NCBI GenBank assembly: GCA_029238665.1
Contig: JAQWFQ010000024.1
Span: 1 to 64,000, forward strand
DNA from: Crocinitomicaceae bacterium
GTDB lineage: Bacteria; Bacteroidota; Bacteroidia; Flavobacteriales_D; Crocinitomicaceae
Direction: 5' to 3'
DNA length: 64,000 nt
Part shown: piece by piece, positions 1 to 8,967 of the stretch
Position numbering within the stretch: the stretch's first letter is position 1
How the letters are laid out: the number at the start of each line of letters is the position of its first letter
Position numbers and translations under genes: made by a program
Notes under the pieces: generated by a model
Databases searched by the model: none
What the model was told of the DNA's origin: nothing
What the model saw: the letters and a program-made list of their open reading frames with translations, nothing else

Positions 1-265
1 CTTTGTCGCCTTCAACTTGATTTATGACTAAGCAATAATTATTATCAAGGACTCCTAATTCTGCAATCAAACTTCCATTTGATTTTGCAATAATTAATAA
101 TTTATAATCTAAGTATTTCAAATAATCCTTTTTATTTTCAATTTCTGAAAATACCCATTGTGAAGCATAGTGAAAGTCTTGAATTAGTAAGTCTCTAATA
201 AAAGAGGAATCAAGATTATTCCATGTTTTCCCAAATTCAATTACTAACTCTTTGTTTGTTTGCAT
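1..265 (-). CDS. NTF2/SnoaL-like protein, 3' part missing (partial)
   Basis: An open frame runs from an ATG at 263-265 leftward off the window edge, giving 88 residues without a stop. The peptide starts MQTNKELVIEFGKTWNN and continues with short helices followed by beta strands (LLIIAKSNGSLIAELG, NNYCLVINQVEG). Helices followed by strands in a ~100-residue protein fit the NTF2/SnoaL-like fold, but no catalytic motif is visible, so the family is a guess from pattern. Its C-terminus lies outside the window. It is separated from the tRNA-Arg unit by about 250 bases and transcribed in the same direction. Confidence 0.55.
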   Translation of the reverse strand, partial: MQTNKELVIEFGKTWNNLDSSFIRDLLIQDFHYASQWVFSEIENKKDYLKYLDYKLLIIAKSNGSLIAELGVLDNNYCLVINQVEGDK

Positions 266-516
266 AACAGAATAAATATGTGTGTGTTAACGTTAAGTAT
301 ATGAAAAGTTGCGGACTTCGAAGCTCAATTTTCTCAGTTTACTACAATTTTGACACGAGCTACAAAGTTTGATATTACTATCTTTTTGGCATTATTATTA
401 AATAATGCGGTTCTGTCGCATTAATTCTATTTTCTCCGCTATCCCTTTATTATCAAAGGATTTAGCAAAAATAAAAAGCGGAGAACCAGTTGATTTCAAC
501 CAATTCTCCGCTAGAG
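266..516. other. intergenic region upstream of the partial gene
   Basis: No gene is supported here. It contains the tRNA-Arg terminator (467-512) and an additional copy of the motif ttctccgct at 432-440 that could pair with agcggagaa at 477-485. The remainder is AT-rich and shows no clear promoter for the leftward partial gene beyond a weak TATTTA-like stretch near 275. Confidence 0.5.
467..512 (-). terminator. rho-independent terminator of tRNA-Arg
   Basis: Read on the minus strand, a 9-bp perfect stem (AGCGGAGAA pairing TTCTCCGCT, 477-512) is extended inward by a second, wobble-containing stem and followed by TTTTTATTTTT. It lies immediately downstream of the tRNA, so its role is clear. 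Confidence 0.85.
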
Positions 517-590
517 TGACCCCGTCAAGATTCAAACTTGAAACCTCTACAGCCGTAATGTAGTGCTCTATTCAGTTGAGCTACGGGGCC
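517..590 (-). tRNA. tRNA-Arg (anticodon ACG)
   Basis: The minus strand folds as a standard cloverleaf: acceptor GGCCCCG pairs CGGGGTC (one G-U), anticodon stem CTACA/TGTAG encloses the loop TTACGGC, anticodon ACG. ACG reads CGU and, after deamination of A34 to inosine, CGC and CGA. The discriminator base is A and CCA is not encoded. It is a single-gene unit with its own promoter (601-609) and terminator (467-512). Confidence 0.95.
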
Positions 591-600
591 AATTGCGAGT

Positions 601-609
601 GCAAATATA
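601..609 (-). promoter_or_regulatory. -7 box of tRNA-Arg promoter
   Basis: TATATTTGC on the minus strand matches the Bacteroidota -7 consensus TAnnTTTGC exactly and ends 10 bases before the first base of the mature tRNA. Confidence 0.8.
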
Positions 610-672
610 ACTCGTTTTTTCCTTTTAGCAATAACTCTATCGAATTAATTACTATTTTTTTTCGTATCCGAT

Positions 673-945
673 CTAATCAATTTCAGCTGTTATTCCACGG
701 TCTAACAAAGCCGTACACATAGGTTCTAATTCAGAATAACCACCACTCTTTACATGACACCTTCCTTTATAATGAACCAACCAAGTACACTGCTCAGCTT
801 GTATTGGTGTATGTTTCACAACTTTAATTAACGAATTAATAACATGATCAAACGTATTGTAATCATCATTAATAACAATCAAAGCTTTTTTATCGACCTG
901 TTTGTCAGCAACTAATTCCTCTACCGCTATATCTGTTTCTAACAT
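673..945 (-). CDS. clpS: ATP-dependent Clp protease adaptor ClpS
   Basis: ClpS binds the N-terminal domain of ClpA/ClpC and delivers N-degron substrates to the ClpP protease in the cytosol. The core INDDYNTFDHVI, the helix AEQCTWLVHYKGRCHVKSG and the C-terminal strand LLDRGITAEI are diagnostic. The frame stays open up to an ATG at 982-984 (103 residues), but a strong -7 box at 995-1003 would leave almost no leader for that start. The ATG at 943-945, preceded by AAGGAATAAA, gives 90 residues, the usual family length, and is preferred. clpS follows the tpiA-prmA block, as in many Bacteroidota, but here the giant secreted-protein gene intervenes. Confidence 0.92.
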   Translation of the reverse strand: MLETDIAVEELVADKQVDKKALIVINDDYNTFDHVINSLIKVVKHTPIQAEQCTWLVHYKGRCHVKSGGYSELEPMCTALLDRGITAEID

Positions 946-994
946 TTTATTCCTTTCAAATTCTAAATTACGTTCAGCACACATTGCTTCTGGT

Positions 995-1003
995 GCAAAT
1001 ATA
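995..1003 (-). promoter_or_regulatory. -7 box of clpS promoter
   Basis: TATATTTGC on the minus strand is a perfect TAnnTTTGC match between the giant gene and clpS. It gives clpS an independent transcript and argues for the internal start at 945. Confidence 0.75.
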
Positions 1004-1028
1004 CAAACCCCATTATATACCTACTCTA

Positions 1029-4000
1029 TTATTTAAATAGATTCATGAATTTTGCAAGGTAGGCTGTATTATCTGTTGCTTCAAACATAAAGTTTTTCTT
1101 CTTACGCTTGTCCTCTTTCATTTCCATCAATGATGTAGATAGCTCCTTGTCTCCGGTTAAAATTTTAAGCGTTCCGTTCTTCTTATCCATCGAATAATGA
1201 AATAAATAATCGTGCCCTCCAGGAATGCGCATCAGTGTTGTAAACGCATCACCTCCAGACCTTGAATAGATTTGTTGAAAGAACGCCTTAAATGGAATGT
1301 ATTTCATTACTGGTTCTCCATAAAAGTTAACAAGAACAGCGCTTCCAGCATTTGTAATAAGTCCCTTATCCTGAAGTTTTTGATTATCAAACGAGCTCAA
1401 GTGTAAGCCTGTAATTGTCATTGACTTATTAATCCCATCAGGAACTCTTTTAAGTGTTCCTAAACGTGCGTATTCATCTTTCACCTTATCGGCTGCCTGC
1501 TGACCGTTCCATGTAATAATTGCCTGTTCAAGTGTCGTTGAATTGAAGTCCATTGGATGCAATCCTTCGATAGCATTTATTTTTGCTGCTACTTTTTGCA
1601 TCAATCTTTTATCCAACTCCATATCAAACCTAGCTGTAACATCCATAGATGTCTCACCTGTTTGCTGGTCATAACTGACCGTCCCCACCGCATCAACACC
1701 AACACTCCCGTAATCCATTCCGAGTGAAACAACCCCATCTCCACTCAACGAACACGTACCTGTGTGAAGGGCAAGATAATTTCCTTTTCCACTGCGATTA
1801 ATCAACTTTTCTTTAGATCCTATTTGAAATTCATTCGAGCCATAGTCATATTGTAAATAGCCTGTCGATGTCATTACAATCGGGTCTTCTTGGTCAATCA
1901 ATGCAGACAGAAATGTTGGATACAATACAATACTATCTGTTGCGGGTGAATCCCGCCAAACAATTCCAGCAGAAATTGCATTACCCTCCAAATCGTTCAT
2001 TTCATCAAAAACCGGAATTTGAATGTTTTTCGGATTAATCTCAGAGGTAAAAGCCATCCAGTTTCGATCAAACTTACTACATGAATGATTCAGACGTGTC
2101 GCTCCAGAAAATAGAATCAATGGATTGGATGCATAAACACGTACACCTCCATAATAATCAAACTTATTGTTTAGTTTAAAACCTGTATCAAGGGTGATTT
2201 CTCCTGACGCTGTTGTTTGATAAGAGGAGTCTAAACCAATATCAGCCATCGCAATAAACGTCACAGTGCTATCCAAATCATAATACAAATACTGCCCTGA
2301 AGCAACATAGTCTCTACCTGTTTTTACATCAACAGTCGCCTCAAAAAACTGATGATAGCCAGCTACAAGCTCAGCATTTACTAGCTGATCCAACTTAGCA
2401 TTCTTACGAATCGTTAGCTTTAAACTATCTGGATAAATACGTGCGTCTGCCACATCAACATACCTTACCTTATTACACGAAATAGTCTTTGTTTTTAAAT
2501 CAAACTTTGCTTCTGGTGCTCTAAACCGAAGTGAATGTTCACCTAAAGGTGTTGAAAAGAAATTTGTTGCAACACGATCACTTCCTAAAGCAGATTGTTT
2601 TTCAGCTTGTTGCATTTCTATTGATGCATCATCTATCAACCATGTAAATTCATCCACCTCACACCCATACTGATTCACTGGGAACTCAACAACAGACCTA
2701 CCCTCACTTGATTTAAATACTCCTTTTCGATCCTGAATTGAGATGTACGCATTTACATTGTTAGCCTTAAATGCCAATGGAGGCTCATCAACATTAACAC
2801 TATCATTTTTCAGGTTAAACCTTGCAGAAGCTGCACCTATATCATAATGATTGTAATTAAAATTATCTGAAATTAATGACGCATTAACAAAAGTCATCTC
2901 TCCCGACCCCATTATACCATCAACCTGTACCGTTGCCACACCTTTAAGACGTGCATCCTGATCAAAGAAAACCAAGTCATTATTCGGAGATGATTTTACT
3001 TTTAAAATGTGTTTTTTTGGAATGTATGTAATGTAAGCATCGGTTGCTGTAACATGCGGAAATTCTACTCCTGTTGACACTGGTCGGTTTACAAACTGTG
3101 CAACTCCAATCGTTGAATCTGGTAAAAAAGATAACTGCTTAGATATTGATCTTGAATGCACAAAATCAATAACCCCCAAGCCCTGCAACCCATTGCCTGA
3201 CAGTGCAACTTGATGTTCATAATTGGCTTCTGTTCCATAAAACTTATATCCTCCACTTGGGGCTACAACAGAAAATCCAAATGAATAATCGGGCATAATT
3301 TTTAAATCCTCATTGATTTTTGGAAATATTCCAGCTGATGTCAGTGCCCCTTTTAACTTAAACGCCTTCTCATTAAATGAATTTAAGCTGTCCAATTCAA
3401 ACGGGAGTACGGTATAATAAAAGCGTGCACTATCATAAATACCTCCGTGAATCACCTTTGAATTATAAAACACCTTTGAGCTTGTCTTCGATTTCAATTG
3501 GGGATAACTCTCATACCCAGCTCTATGTCCTGACTTATTTTCAGAGGCATCAATCAATAGCTCGCCAGAAATCCCAACAAGGCTCGAAACCATTGCTATA
3601 GACCTCTGTCCATCTTCTTGTTTTAAAGGTCTCACCTTGAAAAAGGAGCCTTCCGTACTCAATAAGTTAAGCTTAAAGGCTTTGTACTCAAAACTCGCTT
3701 CTTTTGTATTAACCTCAAGTTTCCCAGCATTTACCCATCCTGAAAAATCAAAATTTCGATCTCTTTTAATCCTAACCGTATTGTTGGCTGGAAAAACAAC
3801 CGTGTTATTTGATGCAGAAAGTACAACCCTATCTACTGCTTCTAAATCTAAATCGAGTGTTGTTAAACTTAAAACACCAAAATTCTTTTTTATTCTCCGT
3901 TCCTTATTTTGTGTTTCATACAAGCTTTTTAAGGATTGTAGATAAGGGTCATTATCAACGCGGTCTTTTGAATACCCTTTCAAAGTTTTAGGCCTTAAAT

Positions 4001-5618
4001 CAGATGTAAATACAATATTATCATAATCAATGCGTCCGGCATTTGCTTTAACAAAGGTTTCTAACTTATCGGTAATAGTTACCGTCTTGCCCTCAGAATC
4101 ATACACAACAAACCCCATACTAGACAACCTATACAAGGTTAATTTCGCTTGAGACACTGTCATTCCAAGTACAGATGCAGCAGCACCTTCAGTAATCACA
4201 TACTCATCATGCAGGTAGCAATGTTTTGACAGGGCAACTAAAGGGTTTACGCTTGACTGAACTTGCAACTGGCTATACAGTTGAGCATCATAATAAGCTT
4301 TTGACTGAAATGAAGCTGTCTTTTGCTCTTGACTTATTCCTGGTTCATAGGTAAAATAAACAGCAGTGTCAGCAACATTCCAAGTTACTCTAGGTGCATA
4401 AATTTCCAATTGGTGATAAGAATCCTCAAAAGGCGCCTGACCAATTCCTGATGCAGTTCGTGCAAACTCAATACGTTTCTTTTTTAAATCATAGTTGAAA
4501 TTAAGACCAGGGTGATATAGCGAATCTCCCGAATTAAAATACATTGAAATAGCAGCCTTATTAATTGCAATCTTATCCGGTTTAATTCGAATTTCTTTTG
4601 CCTTTGCAGTAATAAACGCTGTATTGTTTTTTTTCAAGATTATCTGAGCTTTCTCGCTCGCTGACCCCATTCCAATAAAATCATCCCCCCGCATTGAAAA
4701 CCCTCCTATATAGTCCATGTTTGGGATAATATTTTCGACGAGTAAGTTGTGTTTAAAGGATAAAAACTGTGGGTATATTTTATCTTCTTCTCGATTGACC
4801 TTAAAAGCGCGATCTGTCATCATCCCCCCAATCATTTCATTAAAATAAGGGGTTCTAATGTTTACTGAATCAATTCTAAGCTTAGAGTTTTTTAACGACA
4901 AGCCATAACTGGTTATTAATGCAAACGTCTTATCTGGATTCAAACCTGCTTTTTCCCATGTAATTTTACCTCCTGATCCAATCCATTTTCTCAATTTAGG
5001 GTCATACCTTCCTGAGGTATTAATCACATTTAAACTGTCAATAACTTCTAAGTTACTTCTTGACTTGTTCGAAATTACACGACACACCAAGTTTCCTCCC
5101 TCAAAATTGATGAATGCTTTTTTGTCATACTCAAATTCAAAACTTCCACCTACATAATACCATGAAAAGCTTGACGACTCTGCAATGCATGACTCTGAGA
5201 ATAGCGCTTCAGACATTTCTAAAAATTCAGAAAACTTCTTTACATTTCTACCGGACAATAACTTATCTACGGAACTATGCCAAGCGTTATAACTTTCGGC
5301 CGTTTGATTACTTTTTGCAAAGGCGCTTACCGCATAAACATAATTATAGATATCGGGGTACGTTTTCCGCTTTTTTAAGTGCATCTGGTTACACATCTCA
5401 ACCATTTTGGAAAAGTTGCTGTTTGAAAAACTTGAGTTCCCAAGCAATAAACCAGGCAGCTCTTTTTTAGCAAAATCATATATTTCACCTCTCCCATGTT
5501 CGCTCAGTGCTTTTTGAAATTCTTTGACAAACTTCTCTTTATCGTCTGAATACACCTGAGCTATAGACATTGATGACATCATCAATACTAACAGTAACAA
5601 AAGACCTTTTAACCCCAT
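1029..5618 (-). CDS. giant secreted beta-rich protein of unknown function (1529 aa)
   Basis: Not recognised as a named family. Residues 1-20 form a signal peptide (MGLKGLLLLLVLMMSSMSIA, cleavage near SIAQ), so the product is exported to the periplasm or surface. Residues 25-145 look helical; from about 150 to 1500 the chain is a long series of short alternating strands (for example NFEGGNLVCRVISNKS and YLYYDLDSTVTFIAMA), like a beta-solenoid or stacked jellyrolls. Residues about 474-515 interrupt this with a helix-turn-helix plus wing pattern (AAASVLGMTVSQAKLTLYRL then strands). No C-terminal type IX sorting domain, transmembrane segment or catalytic motif was found. It begins 15 bases after the prmA stop, so it is probably the distal gene of the tpiA-prmA operon. 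An envelope-maintenance role is possible but unsupported. Confidence 0.85.
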   Translation of the reverse strand: MGLKGLLLLLVLMMSSMSIAQVYSDDKEKFVKEFQKALSEHGRGEIYDFAKKELPGLLLGNSSFSNSNFSKMVEMCNQMHLKKRKTYPDIYNYVYAVSAFAKSNQTAESYNAWHSSVDKLLSGRNVKKFSEFLEMSEALFSESCIAESSSFSWYYVGGSFEFEYDKKAFINFEGGNLVCRVISNKSRSNLEVIDSLNVINTSGRYDPKLRKWIGSGGKITWEKAGLNPDKTFALITSYGLSLKNSKLRIDSVNIRTPYFNEMIGGMMTDRAFKVNREEDKIYPQFLSFKHNLLVENIIPNMDYIGGFSMRGDDFIGMGSASEKAQIILKKNNTAFITAKAKEIRIKPDKIAINKAAISMYFNSGDSLYHPGLNFNYDLKKKRIEFARTASGIGQAPFEDSYHQLEIYAPRVTWNVADTAVYFTYEPGISQEQKTASFQSKAYYDAQLYSQLQVQSSVNPLVALSKHCYLHDEYVITEGAAASVLGMTVSQAKLTLYRLSSMGFVVYDSEGKTVTITDKLETFVKANAGRIDYDNIVFTSDLRPKTLKGYSKDRVDNDPYLQSLKSLYETQNKERRIKKNFGVLSLTTLDLDLEAVDRVVLSASNNTVVFPANNTVRIKRDRNFDFSGWVNAGKLEVNTKEASFEYKAFKLNLLSTEGSFFKVRPLKQEDGQRSIAMVSSLVGISGELLIDASENKSGHRAGYESYPQLKSKTSSKVFYNSKVIHGGIYDSARFYYTVLPFELDSLNSFNEKAFKLKGALTSAGIFPKINEDLKIMPDYSFGFSVVAPSGGYKFYGTEANYEHQVALSGNGLQGLGVIDFVHSRSISKQLSFLPDSTIGVAQFVNRPVSTGVEFPHVTATDAYITYIPKKHILKVKSSPNNDLVFFDQDARLKGVATVQVDGIMGSGEMTFVNASLISDNFNYNHYDIGAASARFNLKNDSVNVDEPPLAFKANNVNAYISIQDRKGVFKSSEGRSVVEFPVNQYGCEVDEFTWLIDDASIEMQQAEKQSALGSDRVATNFFSTPLGEHSLRFRAPEAKFDLKTKTISCNKVRYVDVADARIYPDSLKLTIRKNAKLDQLVNAELVAGYHQFFEATVDVKTGRDYVASGQYLYYDLDSTVTFIAMADIGLDSSYQTTASGEITLDTGFKLNNKFDYYGGVRVYASNPLILFSGATRLNHSCSKFDRNWMAFTSEINPKNIQIPVFDEMNDLEGNAISAGIVWRDSPATDSIVLYPTFLSALIDQEDPIVMTSTGYLQYDYGSNEFQIGSKEKLINRSGKGNYLALHTGTCSLSGDGVVSLGMDYGSVGVDAVGTVSYDQQTGETSMDVTARFDMELDKRLMQKVAAKINAIEGLHPMDFNSTTLEQAIITWNGQQAADKVKDEYARLGTLKRVPDGINKSMTITGLHLSSFDNQKLQDKGLITNAGSAVLVNFYGEPVMKYIPFKAFFQQIYSRSGGDAFTTLMRIPGGHDYLFHYSMDKKNGTLKILTGDKELSTSLMEMKEDKRKKKNFMFEATDNTAYLAKFMNLFK

Positions 5619-5633
5619 AATTTAAAATACGTT

Positions 5634-6467
5634 TTAGACTTTAGTCAATTGAATACACGCCCATTCATCTTTAGAAAAAACCGTTGTCTTCTTTAAGCTG
5701 AATTTTTTAGCAAAATCTATCATTTCGTCAACATCCGAAATAAAAAAACCACTTAATAAAAGTGTTGCGCCATCTGTTAATGCACTTGAATATGTTTCCA
5801 TCTGTGCTTTTAAAATGTTCTTATTGATGTTTGCTATAATCAAACCAAAACTATGTCCCTCCACCTTATCGATGTCTCCACAAACACATGTAATTGTTTT
5901 ACAATTATTGCGCACTGCATTCTCTTGTGCATTAATCGCAGACCAATCCTCAATATCAATTGCCAAGGTCTTTTTTGCGCCTAACTTTTCAGCTACGACA
6001 GCCAAAACACCAGTACCTGTCCCCATGTCTAATACGTGCTCAGGCATGGAACCCAATTCAAACAATGCCTTTGTCATCATCCAGGTAGTTTGGTGATGCC
6101 CTGTCCCAAAAGACATTTGAGGTTGTATAGTTACCACAATACCTTTTGTTTCAAGTTCTTTATGAAAAGGAGCAACAATAGTAGCATAATCCTCAACATA
6201 AACTGGATGAAAATCAGCCTCCCATTTTGCATTCCAATTTTGGTACGGAATAACACGTTTTGAAAATGCTACATCAACATCTTTTTCGCCATTGAGCAGA
6301 GTGTCAGAAATAACCTCATCGAAATCTACCGAAGCTTCGCAATAAGCAATAATGCCATTGTCTGTAGTTACAAAACTATCAAATCCACAAGCAGACAACT
6401 CTGAAATTAAAATATCACTCCAAGGATCTTTGGGCGTTAAGCTAACTGTTAGTTCTATAGTATCCAT
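5634..6467 (-). CDS. prmA: ribosomal protein L11 methyltransferase PrmA
   Basis: Trimethylates ribosomal protein L11 using S-adenosylmethionine. The 277-residue protein has an N-terminal substrate-recognition domain (1-95), the PrmA motif MSFGTGHHQTT (118-128), and a Rossmann methyltransferase core with DMGTGTGVLA (147-156) and the acidic residue ending strand 2, DIEDW (171-175). The later IIANINKNIL matches the NPPY-like motif region of PrmA (NIL form). Start and stop codons overlap tpiA by one base, so the genes are co-transcribed and probably translationally coupled. Confidence 0.95.
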   Translation of the reverse strand: MDTIELTVSLTPKDPWSDILISELSACGFDSFVTTDNGIIAYCEASVDFDEVISDTLLNGEKDVDVAFSKRVIPYQNWNAKWEADFHPVYVEDYATIVAPFHKELETKGIVVTIQPQMSFGTGHHQTTWMMTKALFELGSMPEHVLDMGTGTGVLAVVAEKLGAKKTLAIDIEDWSAINAQENAVRNNCKTITCVCGDIDKVEGHSFGLIIANINKNILKAQMETYSSALTDGATLLLSGFFISDVDEMIDFAKKFSLKKTTVFSKDEWACIQLTKV

Positions 6468-7213
6468 TAATACGATTGTATAATTGCACTAAAATCTGTT
6501 GCTTTCAATGAAGCACCTCCAATAAGGCCTCCATCAACGTTTGGACAGCTAAACAATTCTTTAGCGTTCGAAGGCTTACAACTTCCCCCATACAAAATAG
6601 AAATGTTGTTTGCTACAGCTGTACCGTAAACTTCTACCAGCCAAGAACGGATGTTTTTATGCATATCTTCTGCCTGCTCTACAGAAGCCGTAACCCCTGT
6701 ACCTATGGCCCAAACAGGCTCGTAAGCAATTACACCGCCATCAATTTGATTTGCCGTTAAATGAAATAAACTCTCTTGTAACTGTTTCTTAACAAAAGCC
6801 AACTCACCTCCAGATTCACGAACAGACAAAGGCTCTCCACAACAAAAAATAAAATCAAAATTATTTGCTACTGCATGATCCACTTTTGATTTTAAAAGTT
6901 CACTCGACTCAGCATGATATGCCCTTCGTTCACTGTGCCCTATTAAGCCCACTGTTCCACCAACACTCTCAACTTGAGATATTGAAATTTCTCCAGTATA
7001 AGCCCCGTCGGTGTTCTGGCTAAAATTTTGAACCCCCAATTCAAAGTCGCCTTCTTTCAAAGCTGACATAGGTTGAACAAATAAGGCAGGTGGAAATATA
7101 ATTACCCGAACATCTTCATCAAGTTGTTTTGCATTTAATTCTTCAGTCAATTGTAGCGATTGCTCCAAATCATGATTCATTTTCCAGTTACCTGCAACAA
7201 TTTTTTGTGCCAT
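6467..7213 (-). CDS. tpiA: triosephosphate isomerase
   Basis: Interconverts dihydroxyacetone phosphate and glyceraldehyde 3-phosphate in glycolysis/gluconeogenesis. The 248-residue length is standard. Active-site residues are all present: N9 and K11 (GNWKMN), H93 (IGHSERR), E165 (AYEPVWAIGTG), with the phosphate-binding loops ISILYGGS and DGGLIGGASL near the C-terminus. It overlaps both neighbours by one base in a tight leftward operon, DUF1599 - BT_3928 - tpiA - prmA. Confidence 0.97.
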   Translation of the reverse strand: MAQKIVAGNWKMNHDLEQSLQLTEELNAKQLDEDVRVIIFPPALFVQPMSALKEGDFELGVQNFSQNTDGAYTGEISISQVESVGGTVGLIGHSERRAYHAESSELLKSKVDHAVANNFDFIFCCGEPLSVRESGGELAFVKKQLQESLFHLTANQIDGGVIAYEPVWAIGTGVTASVEQAEDMHKNIRSWLVEVYGTAVANNISILYGGSCKPSNAKELFSCPNVDGGLIGGASLKATDFSAIIQSY

Positions 7214-8967
7214 TAATCTAAGTGTTTAGTTATAAATCCTTCTTTCGAAGGCGTTGATCTGTAAGGATACTTCCCTACTACCACAGCATTCTCAATAACC
7301 AAAATTGTAGGGTTTGATCTTGAAATTGCTTTCAATTCTGTTTCGTCATTCACAAAAATAGGAGCTGTAAAGCTGTATTTTTTTCTAAAGGCATTTATCC
7401 GCTCACGGCTTGCACTACAAATCATTACGAATGGGACTGATTTTAACGCACACGCTTTTTGAATGGCCTTGATTTTTTTCAAATTACCCCAGTTTGCTCC
7501 GTCCAAACTTTTTGAAGAAAGCAAAACAATTTTTTCTGCATTTATGACATAATCGCGAATACTGATTTCAGTAATTGATGGGTCGTCCATTTTTAGTGCT
7601 ACTGAATCTAATTTTAATTCATATGCTCCAACTTCATCAGTTCCGATAAAGGGATTAAACTGATTTGTAATCGAAGGGATTCTTGTAGGCGTTATCTCTT
7701 TTTGAATCATGCTATCATAAACCCAATCTTTATCTTCCCATATTTTAGATGATCTGTACTTTGTTGATGAAGCTAAAAACTCAACTGTTTTTCCCGTTTT
7801 TTTATTCTTGTACACCAGTAAGCTTTCATACTCACCTTCCACTCCATCATTCATCTTCTCAATCAGGTTGGAACCTACTGCGTATGCTCTATAATCTTTT
7901 AGTGGAAGGTAACTTAATACATACCAAACTAAAACACCACACAGCCCAGAAACAAACAAAGTACTTCCATAATAATTACCCAAGTACCTGCCTCCCGCGT
8001 TTAAGAACCAAAGCGAACCAAAAACTGAAGCTAACCCAAAGAAAACTGGAAAATACCACCCAAAGACCCAAGAAAAGAATAAAATAACCAACATTGATGC
8101 CGTTATGAATACCCTATTTTCTTTACGTGTATTTCGCTTAATGATAAATTGTGTCACAAAAATCCAGCCTACAAGGTAAACTAAAACAATGTCTTTCCAC
8201 AGAGATTCCTTTGGAGTCAACGAACGTCCAACAGAACCTTTCATTGCATCACCAAAACAGCCACAATCATCTACACACTGTGGCATTTTCAGCTCATCAA
8301 CAACCAATACACTCGAAGCTTCAGAAACAATAGTAAGCTCTGTATTTACCTCAGCTTCTGCACGTTTCAATACTGCAATTGGATCTGACATTGCGTAAGT
8401 ATCGCGATCTGTGAATTTTTGAAAACTATCACAACTTGCTGTGTGCCACGTGAGAAACGTAAAAAACAACATCATCAACAACATCGCGTAAGAGACAAGT
8501 TTTATTTTTCCTCCAAGAATTGTTAGTACACCCAAAACAATTTCAGCAATGCAAATAAGCACACTAAGCATAAGGGCATAATCCATAAAAAATTCCAAGG
8601 AGAATTCTGGAGCAGAAAACCACGATTTAATTCTAAACGCAAGGGCACCATCTTCAAAGTACTCTTCAAGTTTGTATGAAAAACCAACAGGGTCATTTGC
8701 CTTAACAAGGCCTGATACAATGAACAAGCCTCCAACCAACACCCTGGCGACACCCGACATCAACAACCTACCCCTAAAAACAATAAGCCCAGCAGTACTA
8801 AGCAACAATAAAATTGTTCCTAAAACACGAAACAAAAATGCTTTTTCTTCAAAATTGTCATGAAAACCAAGCACCATCAACACCACCCCCGCTAAATTTA
8901 AACACACAAAACTTATGTTTAGCAGCAGTGATTTCCCTGGAATAGTATGTATTTCTTTCATTTTCAT
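7213..8967 (-). CDS. BT_3928-family DoxX/MauE membrane protein with thioredoxin-like tail
   Basis: A 584-residue membrane protein of the BT_3928 type found in Bacteroidota beside tpiA. The N-terminal half has about eight hydrophobic segments, including a DoxX/MauE-like bundle, and a cysteine cluster CVDDCGCFGD typical of MauE/DoxX proteins. The last ~180 residues are soluble and end in a thioredoxin-like fold (FVMICSASRERINAFRKKY, then TAPIFVNDETELKAISRSNPT), but the CxxC redox pair is replaced by CSAS. The exact role is unknown; a link to disulfide or quinone chemistry in the envelope is inference from the folds. It overlaps DUF1599 by 4 bases and tpiA by 1. Confidence 0.85.
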   Translation of the reverse strand: MKMKEIHTIPGKSLLLNISFVCLNLAGVVLMVLGFHDNFEEKAFLFRVLGTILLLLSTAGLIVFRGRLLMSGVARVLVGGLFIVSGLVKANDPVGFSYKLEEYFEDGALAFRIKSWFSAPEFSLEFFMDYALMLSVLICIAEIVLGVLTILGGKIKLVSYAMLLMMLFFTFLTWHTASCDSFQKFTDRDTYAMSDPIAVLKRAEAEVNTELTIVSEASSVLVVDELKMPQCVDDCGCFGDAMKGSVGRSLTPKESLWKDIVLVYLVGWIFVTQFIIKRNTRKENRVFITASMLVILFFSWVFGWYFPVFFGLASVFGSLWFLNAGGRYLGNYYGSTLFVSGLCGVLVWYVLSYLPLKDYRAYAVGSNLIEKMNDGVEGEYESLLVYKNKKTGKTVEFLASSTKYRSSKIWEDKDWVYDSMIQKEITPTRIPSITNQFNPFIGTDEVGAYELKLDSVALKMDDPSITEISIRDYVINAEKIVLLSSKSLDGANWGNLKKIKAIQKACALKSVPFVMICSASRERINAFRKKYSFTAPIFVNDETELKAISRSNPTILVIENAVVVGKYPYRSTPSKEGFITKHLD

